9,157 bases of DNA from Pseudomonadota bacterium (GTDB lineage: Bacteria > Pseudomonadota > Gammaproteobacteria > Pseudomonadales > Azotimanducaceae). This document shows positions 1 through 6,764 of this stretch, one piece after another. The notes beneath the pieces were generated by a model. The model was not told the origin of the DNA. It searched no databases and saw only the letters and a list, made by a program, of their open reading frames with translations. Position numbers and translations under genes: made by a program. Location of the stretch: positions 1-9,157 of the forward strand of contig JAACDS010000337.1 of NCBI GenBank assembly GCA_009936895.1, read 5' to 3'. How positions within the stretch are numbered: position 1 is the stretch's first letter; every line of letters begins with the position of its first letter.

Positions 1-1
1 C

Positions 2-916
2 AAGCGACAGCAGAAGTTTGGTCTGGATCCCGACAGTCTGTTCAAGGCAAACCCTAAGCTTGTTCACGCGACTCTAACCGGCTACGGCACCAGTGGCCCA
101 GACGCCTGGCGTCCGGGTTATGACGTTACCGCATTCTTTGGACGCTCTGGTTTGTACGATTCCATGCGCGAAGGCGAAGACGGCATGGTGCCCATGGCAC
201 GCCCTGCGCAAGGCGATCACACCACGGGCCTTGCCATGGTCGGCGCTATTTTGGGTGCCCTGCGGCTGGCGGAAAAAACCGGCGAGGGCCAAGTGGTGGA
301 AACCTCGCTTTACGAAGCCGCAGTATGGACTCAGGCATCGGACTACGCGGTAACCGCCGTGGACCATATGCCCGTGCGAAAACGTCGCCGGGATCAGCTA
401 CTCACCATTACCGGAAACCGCTTCCCCTGCGGCGACGGCAACTGGGTGGTCTTTAACATGCTGCCAGATGCCGTTTACTGGTCACGGCTGTGCAAGGCAA
501 TTGGCCTCGATGACATCATCGAAGATGAACGCTTCATCGATCCTAAGGCCCGATACAAAAACATGGCCGAGCTGATTGGTATTTTTGATCAGACCCTGGC
601 CGCCAAGTCCCGGGATGAATGGGGCAAAATTTTCGATGAAGCCGGCTTGATCTGGGGTCCGGTCATGGGCCTGCATGAAGTCCCCCAAGACCCGCATGCC
701 CAAGAACTCGGCATGTTCCCGACCATCGAACACCCGGAACTGGGCACCTACAACACCGTCAATATCCCCATGCGGTTTGCCACGGCTGACGTCAAACCTC
801 AGGGACCCGCCCCGCTGCTTGGCCAACACAGCGAACAGATTTTGCGCGACTTTGGTATGGACGCGTCCGCTATTGCGGCACTGCAGGACGCTGGCACGGT
901 AAACAAACACCGGTAG
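2..916 (+). CDS. CaiB/BaiF family (class III) CoA transferase, 5'-truncated by the window edge
   Basis: The reading frame is open from base 2, so the gene begins upstream; 304 residues are visible. Family III transferases move CoA between carboxylic acids in the cytoplasm through an enzyme aspartyl-CoA intermediate. Near the start is the family signature TGYGTSGP followed by RPGYD. The catalytic Asp is expected in the GDHTTG motif (codon 215-217, visible residue 72); aligned with CaiB Asp169 this implies about 97 missing residues and a normal total near 400. A GEGQVVE segment follows, and the C-terminus carries the usual PAPLLGQHSEQIL. The GYD form, rather than the GHDINY of alpha-methylacyl-CoA racemases, favours a transferase over a racemase. 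Its stop is 2 nt before larB, so the two are probably translationally coupled. The substrate cannot be read from the sequence. Family assignment is firm; function is open. Confidence 0.93.
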   Translation, partial: KRQQKFGLDPDSLFKANPKLVHATLTGYGTSGPDAWRPGYDVTAFFGRSGLYDSMREGEDGMVPMARPAQGDHTTGLAMVGAILGALRLAEKTGEGQVVETSLYEAAVWTQASDYAVTAVDHMPVRKRRRDQLLTITGNRFPCGDGNWVVFNMLPDAVYWSRLCKAIGLDDIIEDERFIDPKARYKNMAELIGIFDQTLAAKSRDEWGKIFDEAGLIWGPVMGLHEVPQDPHAQELGMFPTIEHPELGTYNTVNIPMRFATADVKPQGPAPLLGQHSEQILRDFGMDASAIAALQDAGTVNKHR

Positions 917-918
917 TC

Positions 919-1656
919 ATGGATATTCAGGCGCTGCTGGCAGCATTCAAAGAAGGCAGCATCGACGGTGAGGAGACGGCGCGGCAAATACGCGCTCACT
1001 TCTTCACAGATCTCGGGCATACCGTACTGGATACCGACCGAGCCCGGCGTACCGGGTCCCCAGAGGTGATCTTCGGTGCCGGTAAAAGCGCGGGGCAGAT
1101 TTCCGACATCGTCGGTAGCATGGTGGAACAAGGCAGCAGCGTACTGGTCACTCGGTTGGATCAAGCCACCTTTAATCAGCTGGAATGTCTGCCCGCGGAC
1201 ACTGAATACCACCCTATGTCGCAACTGCTCTGGTGGCACCAATCGCCACCTGCGGCCTTGGGCAACACCATTGCCGTGGTCAGTGCCGGCACGTCGGATA
1301 TGCATGTTGCAGAGGAAGCGGCTCTTACCGCCGAGTTTTACGGCAACACGGTAGAGCGAATTTACGACGTTGGCGTAGCAGGCCTGCACCGCTTGCTTGC
1401 GCGACTGGACGACCTACGCAGTGCCCGAGTGCTTATTGTCGTGGCTGGCATGGAGGGCGCCCTACCCAGCGTGGTCGGCGGCTTGGTTGATAAGCCGATC
1501 ATCGCCGTTCCCACCAGTGTCGGTTACGGCGCAGCTTTTGATGGCGTGGCCGCCTTGCTGGGCATGATGACCAGTTGCGCGTCCGGGGTGAGCGGGGTCA
1601 ACATCGACAACGGCTTCGGGGCCGGCTTTCTTGCCAATCGAATCAATCGGCTCTGA
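919..1656 (+). CDS. larB: LarB, NaAD carboxylase/hydrolase of nickel-pincer nucleotide cofactor synthesis
   Basis: LarB carboxylates the pyridinium ring of nicotinic acid adenine dinucleotide at C5 and hydrolyses the phosphoanhydride, giving pyridinium-3,5-biscarboxylic acid mononucleotide, the first step to the NPN cofactor. The product is 245 residues, the usual LarB length. An N-terminal helical part of about 120 residues precedes a PurE-like domain containing VSAGTSD, VVAGMEGALPSVVGGL, IAVPTSVGYGA and the C-terminal SCASGVSGVNIDNGFGAG block. Cys220 in that block aligns with the cysteine reported to form the covalent pyridine intermediate in Lactobacillus plantarum LarB (Cys221). PurE itself lacks this C-terminal signature, so this is not a purine gene. 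The ATG lies 2 nt after the upstream stop with only a GGTAG-like ribosome site, consistent with coupled translation. larE follows. Confidence 0.95.
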   Translation: MDIQALLAAFKEGSIDGEETARQIRAHFFTDLGHTVLDTDRARRTGSPEVIFGAGKSAGQISDIVGSMVEQGSSVLVTRLDQATFNQLECLPADTEYHPMSQLLWWHQSPPAALGNTIAVVSAGTSDMHVAEEAALTAEFYGNTVERIYDVGVAGLHRLLARLDDLRSARVLIVVAGMEGALPSVVGGLVDKPIIAVPTSVGYGAAFDGVAALLGMMTSCASGVSGVNIDNGFGAGFLANRINRL

Positions 1657-1685
1657 AGAATGAAAACGATCTCCAACGCACACAA

Positions 1686-2558
1686 ATGACTGCAAACGCC
1701 ATGACAAACGAACTTGAACATAAGTACCAACGACTCAAAGAAATCGTAGGAGGCTACACGAGCGCGGTCGTCGCGTTTTCCGGTGGCATCGACAGCTCTT
1801 TAGTCGCCTTTGTGGCAGGTCAAGTTCTGGGCGACCGAGCGCTGGCTGTCACCTCCGGTTCCGCGAGTTTAAAACGCACGGACTTGGCCTTGTCGAAAAA
1901 ACTCAGCGAGGATTGGGGCATTGCACACCGTATCATCGTCACCGACGAACTCAGCAAAGCGGATTATCGAGCGAACCCAACCAACCGGTGTTTTCATTGC
2001 AAACCATCGTTGTACACCGAGCTGGCAGAAATTGCCGCAGCCCAAGGCTTTGCGCATATTCTCAACGGCACCAACCTCGATGACATGGGCGACCACCGGC
2101 CGGGGCTGATTGCCGCCGACAATCACGATGTAAAGTCTCCTCTCGTGGCAGCGGGGTTTCACAAGACAGACATCCGCGCACTGGCCAAAACACTGGGATT
2201 GGAGAACGCGGAAAAGCCACAGGCCGCTTGCTTGTCCAGCCGCTTCCCCTATGGCACCGCCATCAATCAGACGCTACTGGCTCAGGTTGAGGCCGCCGAA
2301 AACGTGTTGGCGGACTTGGGATTCAGCCAGTTTCGTGTGCGTCATCATGGCGACGTGGCAAGACTGGAAATACTGACCGACGAATTTGCCTTGGCTGTCG
2401 AACAGCACGATGTGCTGCAGCGCGATATCCAAGCCTTGGGCTATCGTTTTGTGGCACTGGATTTGGGTGGCTTTCGGTCCGGCTCGCTGAACGAGGGCTT
2501 GGCGAAAAAAGAACCAGGCCACGTCATCCCGGTGGTGAATCTATACCCCGAAGCCTGA
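1686..2558 (+). CDS. larE: LarE, ATP-dependent pyridinium-biscarboxylate mononucleotide sulfur transferase
   Basis: LarE adenylates the carboxylates of the LarB product and converts them to thiocarboxylates, supplying the sulfurs that bind nickel in the NPN cofactor. The 290-residue product has an N-terminal PP-loop ATPase motif SGGIDSS (residues 32-38), a CFHC pair at Cys102/Cys105, and AACLSSRFPYG with Cys182, aligning with the sacrificial Cys176 of L. plantarum LarE. The C-terminus ends in the family-typical LDLGGFRSGSLN. There is no cysteine after residue 182, so the C-terminal cysteines of [4Fe-4S]-type LarE are absent. Start choice: ATG 1686; ATG 1701, five codons later, is equally possible, and neither has a clear Shine-Dalgarno site. 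An in-frame TTG at 1575 would overlap larB by 82 nt and add residues unlike LarE. The gene is 29 nt after larB and converges on the dioxygenase with 2 nt between stops. Confidence 0.95.
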   Translation: MTANAMTNELEHKYQRLKEIVGGYTSAVVAFSGGIDSSLVAFVAGQVLGDRALAVTSGSASLKRTDLALSKKLSEDWGIAHRIIVTDELSKADYRANPTNRCFHCKPSLYTELAEIAAAQGFAHILNGTNLDDMGDHRPGLIAADNHDVKSPLVAAGFHKTDIRALAKTLGLENAEKPQAACLSSRFPYGTAINQTLLAQVEAAENVLADLGFSQFRVRHHGDVARLEILTDEFALAVEQHDVLQRDIQALGYRFVALDLGGFRSGSLNEGLAKKEPGHVIPVVNLYPEA

Positions 2559-2560
2559 CC

Positions 2561-3469
2561 TCAGGACTCGGCAGACTCCGCTGCCTTATTTTTCATGTAG
2601 CGGTTGAGCTGCCGATCCAATCGCGTGGTGGCCGATAGCCGGCCGGGGCGAACCCAGGACTCCCAGGGACTCGGCTGCGCCGGCTCCACGATATCACCCA
2701 TAACCGTAACCCGCTGAATGATGCGCTCGCCTTCAAAGTCGTTGAGCACAAAGTGCTGGGTACAGCGGTTATCCCAAATGGCAATCGTGCCAGGGGTCCA
2801 GTGGTAGCGAACAGTAAAACGCGGATTTTTTACCCAACTCGTCAAATAATCTAAAACCACCTTACTTTCTGTGGCGTTCATTTCCACCAAGCGACGAGTA
2901 AAGTGCTCGTTGACGTACAGCGCCTTGGCACCGGTCTCGGGGTGCACACGCACCACTGGATGAACAGCCATTTTATCCTCGCGGTTGTGGGGGTGCGCGT
3001 CGTGCAGGGCAGTCAAACCGTCGCAGAGCGCCCGCATGGGCGGCGACAATTCCTGGTAGGCCTGATTCACATTCGTCCACATGGTGTCGCCGCCAAATTC
3101 GGGGCAGGTCACCATGTGCAGAATGGACAGGATGGACGGTTGATCCTCGAAAGTTATGTCGGTATGCCATTCATCCGCCACCCCGCCTTGGGTGGCAGCC
3201 AGCTCGAAGACTTCGTCGTGCTGGGTAAATGGATTCTTGAGATTGGGGTGATTCTCTACCTTGCCGAAACGCTTGCCCAAGGCTACGTGGCTGTCGATAT
3301 CCATGTTCTGGCCGGGGAAAAAAATGACCTGATGCTCCAGCAATTGGGCCATCACTGCCTCAATGCCTGCCTCGTCACCCGCCGCAATCTCGTTCAGATC
3401 CAGGCCGGTTATCTCGGCGCCTAACGACCCCGCCAGTCGGCGTACTTGCCAGTTGCTCTGTGCTGACAT
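2561..3469 (-). CDS. TauD/TfdA family 2-oxoglutarate/Fe(II)-dependent dioxygenase
   Basis: Enzymes of this family couple decarboxylation of 2-oxoglutarate to hydroxylation of a substrate, often cleaving a sulfonate or aryl ether. The 302-residue product has the full 2-His-1-carboxylate iron site: His102-x-Asp104 in EWHTDITF and His239 in WDNRCTQHF. Arg249 and Arg253 follow at the spacing of TauD Arg266 and Arg270, which bind 2-oxoglutarate or substrate. Compared with E. coli TauD from memory, the sulfonate-contact His70 (here His74) and Phe206 (here Phe190) are kept, but the Phe159 position is Ala158. The substrate may therefore be an acid other than taurine. No sulfonate transporter is nearby. 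The start is set by an excellent AAGGAG site 7 nt upstream; an upstream TTG (3493) would place that site inside the gene. It follows the aldo/keto reductase by 51 nt, probably as one transcript. Confidence 0.93.
   Translation of the reverse strand: MSAQSNWQVRRLAGSLGAEITGLDLNEIAAGDEAGIEAVMAQLLEHQVIFFPGQNMDIDSHVALGKRFGKVENHPNLKNPFTQHDEVFELAATQGGVADEWHTDITFEDQPSILSILHMVTCPEFGGDTMWTNVNQAYQELSPPMRALCDGLTALHDAHPHNREDKMAVHPVVRVHPETGAKALYVNEHFTRRLVEMNATESKVVLDYLTSWVKNPRFTVRYHWTPGTIAIWDNRCTQHFVLNDFEGERIIQRVTVMGDIVEPAQPSPWESWVRPGRLSATTRLDRQLNRYMKNKAAESAES
2570..2593 (+). terminator. Candidate Rho-independent terminator of the CoA transferase-larB-larE operon
   Basis: A stem GGCAG (2570-2574) pairs perfectly with CTGCC (2581-2585) across a 6-nt loop, ACTCCG, and is followed directly by TTATTTTT (2586-2593). 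It begins 11 nt past the larE stop. The stem is short, 5 bp but 4 of them G-C, so efficiency is uncertain. On the opposite strand the same bases encode the last residues of the dioxygenase (a KNKAAESAES tail), so the site lies within a coding sequence. Confidence 0.5.
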
Positions 3470-3476
3470 GATGTCT

Positions 3477-3482
3477 CTCCTT
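3477..3482 (-). promoter_or_regulatory. Strong Shine-Dalgarno site of the dioxygenase gene
   Basis: Reading on the minus strand, AAGGAG lies 7 nt before the ATG at 3469. It decides the start against the in-frame TTG at 3493 and suggests efficient independent initiation of the second gene in the reductase-dioxygenase pair. Confidence 0.85.
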
Positions 3483-3520
3483 TTATCTCTCAAATCGCCC
3501 CGGTAATCAGAACGTTGCAG

Positions 3521-4426
3521 TTATCCCGCACTGACAATCACATCGTCAGACACGTCTCGAATAAACAGTGGCTCAATACCCAAACGCTCAGCGTCCCGCG
3601 CCAGCAGCTGCAAATCGCTCTCGGCCCTAGGCTGGGCGATGCATTTAAGCGCTGGTTCCAGCAACGTTGCGTCGCTACTGGTGTTAATGAACACATTCTT
3701 TCGATTCAGTACGTAATCTATCGCGCGCTTCATTGCTTCGGCGTCGGTGATCGGCCGGTACCAGCTGAAACGTTTTTCTTCATCGCCGTCCTGCCAACGC
3801 CGGGCCGCAATGCCCTTAATCGTCTGCATGGCGACGCCTCGCGCCTGACACATGGTATACAGGGCCTCAAAGTCATGAGCGTACTGAGGCTGTTGCATCA
3901 TGATGAAACTATAGGGCACAAGGATCGAGTCAAAAGCAAACGCTTCCAAGCTTTGCATGTGCATGGCGGGCGCATAGGTACCATGCCCAGTCACGCCCAA
4001 AAAGCGCACCAAGCCCTCTTCCTTCGCTTCTACCAACGCCTCCAAGGCACCGCCAGGTCCCATGGCCACTTCCCACTGATCCGCTTGGGTGAGGTTGTGC
4101 ATTTGAATCAGGTCGATCTGGTCGACCTGCATGCGTTCCAAGGAAGCATGCAGCTGTGCTTTGGCTTCTTTGTAAGTGCGGTGCCCAGTCTTGGTAGCCA
4201 AAAAAATCGACTCACGGTTGTGCTTTAGCCACGGCGCCAAACGCAGTTCTGCGTCGCCGTAACTGGCCGCCACATCAATATGGTTCAACCCCCAAGTTGC
4301 CACCAGATCCATGGTTCGATCTGCACGATCTTGAGTCATCGCGCCAAGAGCGGCTGCACCAAAGATTGCCCTGCTGCTTAGGTGGTTGGTGGTTCCGAAT
4401 GCGATGCGTTCAATCGTATCTGTCAT
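3521..4426 (-). CDS. Aldo/keto reductase family oxidoreductase
   Basis: This is a predicted cytoplasmic NAD(P)H-dependent reductase of carbonyls, or the reverse, with a TIM-barrel fold. The 301-residue product carries the complete catalytic tetrad: Asp51 and Tyr56 in HIDVAASYGDAE, Lys79 in LATKTGHR, and His110 in IQMHNL. The rest of the barrel is recognisable, including the DQIDLIQMH strand and the RFLGVTGHG segment. Near the C-terminus, where many members have a GxR/GxS cofactor-binding turn, it reads NVFINTSSDATLLEPAL, a variant seen in the aryl-alcohol-dehydrogenase-related branch, so coenzyme preference is not obvious. The ATG has an AGGA site 5 nt upstream (4432-4435). It is the first gene of a minus-strand pair with the TauD-like dioxygenase 51 nt downstream and is divergent from nudC. 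The family is certain; the substrate is unknown. Confidence 0.92.
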   Translation of the reverse strand: MTDTIERIAFGTTNHLSSRAIFGAAALGAMTQDRADRTMDLVATWGLNHIDVAASYGDAELRLAPWLKHNRESIFLATKTGHRTYKEAKAQLHASLERMQVDQIDLIQMHNLTQADQWEVAMGPGGALEALVEAKEEGLVRFLGVTGHGTYAPAMHMQSLEAFAFDSILVPYSFIMMQQPQYAHDFEALYTMCQARGVAMQTIKGIAARRWQDGDEEKRFSWYRPITDAEAMKRAIDYVLNRKNVFINTSSDATLLEPALKCIAQPRAESDLQLLARDAERLGIEPLFIRDVSDDVIVSAG

Positions 4427-4462
4427 GACATTCCTATTCGAAGTCGATTGGCTGAGTTACTG

Positions 4463-4489
4463 AGAATACCCCATTTCGTCCAGTGAAAA
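4463..4489 (-). promoter_or_regulatory. Weak candidate sigma70 promoter for the reductase-dioxygenase operon
   Basis: On the minus strand TTTTCA (4484-4489, four matches to TTGACA) is followed after 15 nt by TATTCT (4463-4468, close to TATAAT), ending 36 nt ahead of the reductase start. The spacer is short for sigma70, so this is only a candidate. It lies in the 125-bp divergent gap (4427-4551); no convincing promoter for nudC is visible on the other strand. Confidence 0.25.
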
Positions 4490-4551
4490 GCCACCAACAT
4501 CGACCAAGAAAAACATGTGATCCCCCCTGCCGGTCTTGTTAGGCTGACTTA

Positions 4552-5475
4552 ATGAACATAATGGATCCAACTCTCGTCCACACCTTCGCCGGCAATCCGT
4601 TGGATCGCGCCCAGCACCTGCGCAAAGACACGGTGGCTCTCGAGGCGCTGCAGCACAGTGACAGCAGCCGTTTTCTGCTCTTTCACAAACTGAAAGTTGC
4701 TACAGACTCTAACGGCAGTCTGGCCTGGGTGAGCCAAGAAGACCTGCCCTGGCCACTTGGGCAGGTCGTCTTTCTTGGCATTCAGAACGATCAGGGTCAC
4801 TTTGCGGCCAGTCTTAAAGACGACAAAGAAGAAGACAATCCCATTGGCGACGTCGCGGCCTTTACCGACTGTCGGCAAGCGGCTTCCGGCCTGGACGTAG
4901 CGGAGGCAGGCATCGTCAGTCAAGCAAGGGCCATGCTGGATTGGCATCAGCGAAATCCCTATTGCGCTGTTTGCGCGCAACCATCGCGAGCGGCTCGCGG
5001 CGGACAGGTTCGCCACTGTGATGGCTGCGGTAAACACATTTTTCCGCGTACGGATCCAGTAGCAATTATGCTGATACAGGACGATGCTAAGGGCGAACGC
5101 TGCTTACTCGGCAAGTCCCAAGGTCGAATAGCTGATAGCAACTTTTATTCTGCACTCGCCGGCTTTGTCGATCAGGGCGAGTCATTAGAGGAGGCGGTTC
5201 GACGAGAAGTGATGGAAGAAGCCGGCATCGCTGTCGGCACCGTCAACTATCACTCATCGCAACCATGGCCGTTTCCCTCTTCACTGATGATCGGCTGTCA
5301 TGGCATCGCACTACATCAAGACATCGTAATCGACAGCGAAGAAATGGCCGACGTGGCATGGTTCGAGCGGCCAGCTGTACAAGCCGCTGTGCGAGGGGAA
5401 AACCCAGACCTGCGCATACCGGGCCCCGGTGCAATCGCACACCACTTGATTAAAGCTTGGGCATTTGGCCAGTAA
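4552..5475 (+). CDS. nudC: NudC-type NAD+ diphosphatase / NAD-cap RNA decapping Nudix hydrolase
   Basis: NudC hydrolyses NAD(H) to NMN(H) and AMP, and in E. coli removes NAD caps from RNA 5' ends. The 307-residue product shows the full architecture: an N-terminal Nudix-like domain (about residues 1-125), a zinc ribbon with Cys138/Cys141 and Cys156/Cys159, and a catalytic Nudix box at 204-226 (G-x5-E-x7-REV-x-EE-x-GI). It ends with the NADH-pyrophosphatase signature SQPWPFPSS (236-244), which separates NudC from other Nudix enzymes. All metal ligands expected in the box are present. It is about 50 residues longer than E. coli NudC, because of a fuller N-terminal domain seen in many members. 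ATG 4552 is chosen; an in-frame ATG at 4561 is possible and neither has a strong ribosome site. It is divergent from the reductase and is followed after 139 bp by a TerB-like gene. Confidence 0.95.
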   Translation: MNIMDPTLVHTFAGNPLDRAQHLRKDTVALEALQHSDSSRFLLFHKLKVATDSNGSLAWVSQEDLPWPLGQVVFLGIQNDQGHFAASLKDDKEEDNPIGDVAAFTDCRQAASGLDVAEAGIVSQARAMLDWHQRNPYCAVCAQPSRAARGGQVRHCDGCGKHIFPRTDPVAIMLIQDDAKGERCLLGKSQGRIADSNFYSALAGFVDQGESLEEAVRREVMEEAGIAVGTVNYHSSQPWPFPSSLMIGCHGIALHQDIVIDSEEMADVAWFERPAVQAAVRGENPDLRIPGPGAIAHHLIKAWAFGQ

Positions 5476-5576
5476 CCACGTATCGATCGGCGCATAACAA
5501 TGCTCACTTTTGCGACACGGATAGCCATAACGACACTTTGGCCACGCAGGAATCTCCAACATAAATGGATTCTGGG

Positions 5577-5582
5577 TATACT
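5577..5582 (+). promoter_or_regulatory. Possible -10 element for the TerB-like gene
   Basis: TATACT, a one-mismatch match to TATAAT, lies 32 nt upstream of the TerB-like start in the 139-bp gap after nudC (5476-5614). A TG dinucleotide sits just upstream but one base off the extended -10 position, and there is no recognisable -35 box at normal spacing. The rest of the gap holds nothing I can name, including no terminator for nudC. Confidence 0.28.
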
Positions 5583-5614
5583 GCGCGGGTTCACAACGAG
5601 TTGAGAGAGGACAC

Positions 5615-6052
5615 ATGAGCATTGTTAAACTGGCTGGCATCAAGAAGCTTTTTGGCGGATCTGCCCTGACCCGGGCCGAGCAAAAGCAATTGGCCAAGGA
5701 AGTTCTGTTGATGACGCTAGCGCGTGCCACAGCATCGGATTCGAACATTAAATCCGTGGAAGTGGCTAAAGTGCGTGAAGTGCTGCAAACGCGAACGGGC
5801 GAAAAATTCACCGCTGCCAATGTTCGTGTCGCCGCAAATTCACGTCTGTACGAAAAAGCACCGTTTGAACGCTACCTGCACAAGTGCTCACGCAAGCTCA
5901 CCGCCAAGGATCGTACAGACACCCTGTCCGCTTTGTTGGAAGTGATCCACGCCGACGATCGCGTCAGTGATTATGAGGTGACCTTCTTCAATCACGTCGC
6001 CCGCGCACTTGAGTTGACGCCAGCACAAATCGCCGGTCTGTCTGCAGACTAG
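5615..6052 (+). CDS. Small TerB-like (tellurite resistance TerB fold) protein
   Basis: The 145-residue, apparently soluble all-helical product has the two-half pattern of TerB-like proteins. In the first half, LLMTLARATASDSNIKSVEV has Asp42 and Glu49; in the second, LLEVIHADDRVSDYEV has Asp114/Asp115 and Glu121. Each half is a helix ending in an acidic loop, then a second helix starting with Glu, the family's presumed metal-binding arrangement. There is no signal peptide or membrane segment. A ribosome site AGAGG (5606-5610) sits 4 nt before the ATG, so the start is secure. It stands alone rather than in a ter operon, so tellurite resistance should not be inferred. The stop is 29 nt from the convergent HAD gene's stop. 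The exact role is unknown. Confidence is good for a real gene and moderate for the family. Confidence 0.8.
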   Translation: MSIVKLAGIKKLFGGSALTRAEQKQLAKEVLLMTLARATASDSNIKSVEVAKVREVLQTRTGEKFTAANVRVAANSRLYEKAPFERYLHKCSRKLTAKDRTDTLSALLEVIHADDRVSDYEVTFFNHVARALELTPAQIAGLSAD

Positions 6053-6081
6053 TATCTGTCGTTGAGTGGGAGCCTTGGCTG

Positions 6082-6747
6082 CTACAGCAGCGCCAACAGT
6101 TCCCCCGCACTTTCCAGCACCTCATGGCCCAGCGCAAGCACAGCTTCGCTGGGTGGACGCGCATCGGGAATTTGGAATGTTCGCATGCCTGCCCCATGGG
6201 CTGCCCGGGTACCGATATCGGAATCTTCCAGCGCCCAGCAATCCAGCGGATTTTGTCCAAGCTTAGCTGCCGCTAACAAATACGGATCTGGCGCCGGTTT
6301 CGCATTACGCACATCGGCAACACACACCAAGTGATTGAAGAAGGGGCGAATACCGCACCCGGTCAGAGAGTCTTCACAAATATCCCGCTGATTGGAGGTA
6401 GCCACCGCCATGGGAATGTTCATGCTTGCCAACCGCTCCAGCAGATCGCCGATCCCTGGACGCAGTGCTATCGGCGTATCGACGCTGGCGGCTGCAAAGT
6501 TCGCCGACCACGCATTGCCCAAGGCCGGCATATCCAGCTCGTCACCGTACACTTCGAGCAATATCACCTGAGTTTCTGCAAACGTAGTGCCCAGACAACG
6601 GGCATAGGCGACGGAGTCGAATACGAAACCCATGTCCTGAATAGCCCGCGCGAAAGCAAGTTGAGCAGGCCCTTCCGTATCCAGTAACGTGCCGTCCATA
6701 TCAAAAACGACCCCGGAGGGCCGTTTTCTTTGGGTCAAATCAAGCAC
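6082..6747 (-). CDS. HAD-superfamily phosphatase (subfamily IA, beta-phosphoglucomutase-like)
   Basis: The 221-residue product has all four HAD motifs. Motif I is FDMDGTLLD with nucleophile Asp16 and general acid Asp18. Motif II is ATSNQ (Thr117/Ser118). Motif III is Lys150 in NAKPAPDPYL. Motif IV is LEDSDIG with Glu174/Asp175. A helical cap (about residues 25-90) between motifs I and II places it with phosphoglycolate phosphatase and beta-phosphoglucomutase-like enzymes, acting on a small phosphorylated metabolite that the sequence does not identify. No ATG is usable: the first in-frame Met (residue 17) lies inside motif I. GTG at 6747 is taken; TTG at 6738 is an alternative with a GAGAG eight bases ahead. 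It starts 17 nt after the acnB stop on the same strand, so it is most likely the distal gene of an acnB operon. Confidence 0.9.
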   Translation of the reverse strand: MLDLTQRKRPSGVVFDMDGTLLDTEGPAQLAFARAIQDMGFVFDSVAYARCLGTTFAETQVILLEVYGDELDMPALGNAWSANFAAASVDTPIALRPGIGDLLERLASMNIPMAVATSNQRDICEDSLTGCGIRPFFNHLVCVADVRNAKPAPDPYLLAAAKLGQNPLDCWALEDSDIGTRAAHGAGMRTFQIPDARPPSEAVLALGHEVLESAGELLALL

Positions 6748-6764
6748 TCTCGGCGCTCGTCTAC

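Noticed and set aside
272..330. Glu at both acidic positions of the VVETSLYE segment of the CoA transferase, first suspected as loss of the catalytic Asp
   Set aside because: The catalytic Asp of this family (CaiB Asp169) lies earlier, in the GDHTTG motif here (215-217), and it is present; E. coli CaiB also varies at the later segment.
1660..1689. A nine-codon ATG frame (MKTISNAHK) between larB and larE, a possible leader peptide
   Set aside because: There is no ribosome site of its own, no regulatory residue run and no attenuator hairpin; it overlaps the larE start by chance.
2505..2535. A minus-strand T-run after a CCAC/GTGG pairing, considered as a terminator for the dioxygenase transcript
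   Set aside because: The stem is only 4 bp with a long loop and is separated from the T-run by several bases; too weak to call.
2903..3424. A 173-codon plus-strand open frame opposite the dioxygenase
   Set aside because: The opposite strand encodes an intact TauD-type protein with HxD and distal His; the plus-strand product has no family features.
3515..4228. A long open frame on the plus strand opposite the aldo/keto reductase
   Set aside because: It is antisense to a gene with a complete catalytic tetrad and a good ribosome site, and its translation shows no recognisable domain. It is a frame shadow.
6040..6049. Ten-base palindrome GTCTGCAGAC at the end of the TerB-like gene
   Set aside because: It is short, inside coding sequence, without flanking symmetry or a T-tract; a chance palindrome containing a PstI-type core.
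6078..6091. Hairpin GCTGC-TACA-GCAGC across the HAD stop codon, considered as a terminator
   Set aside because: No T-rich tail follows on either strand, so intrinsic termination is not supported.
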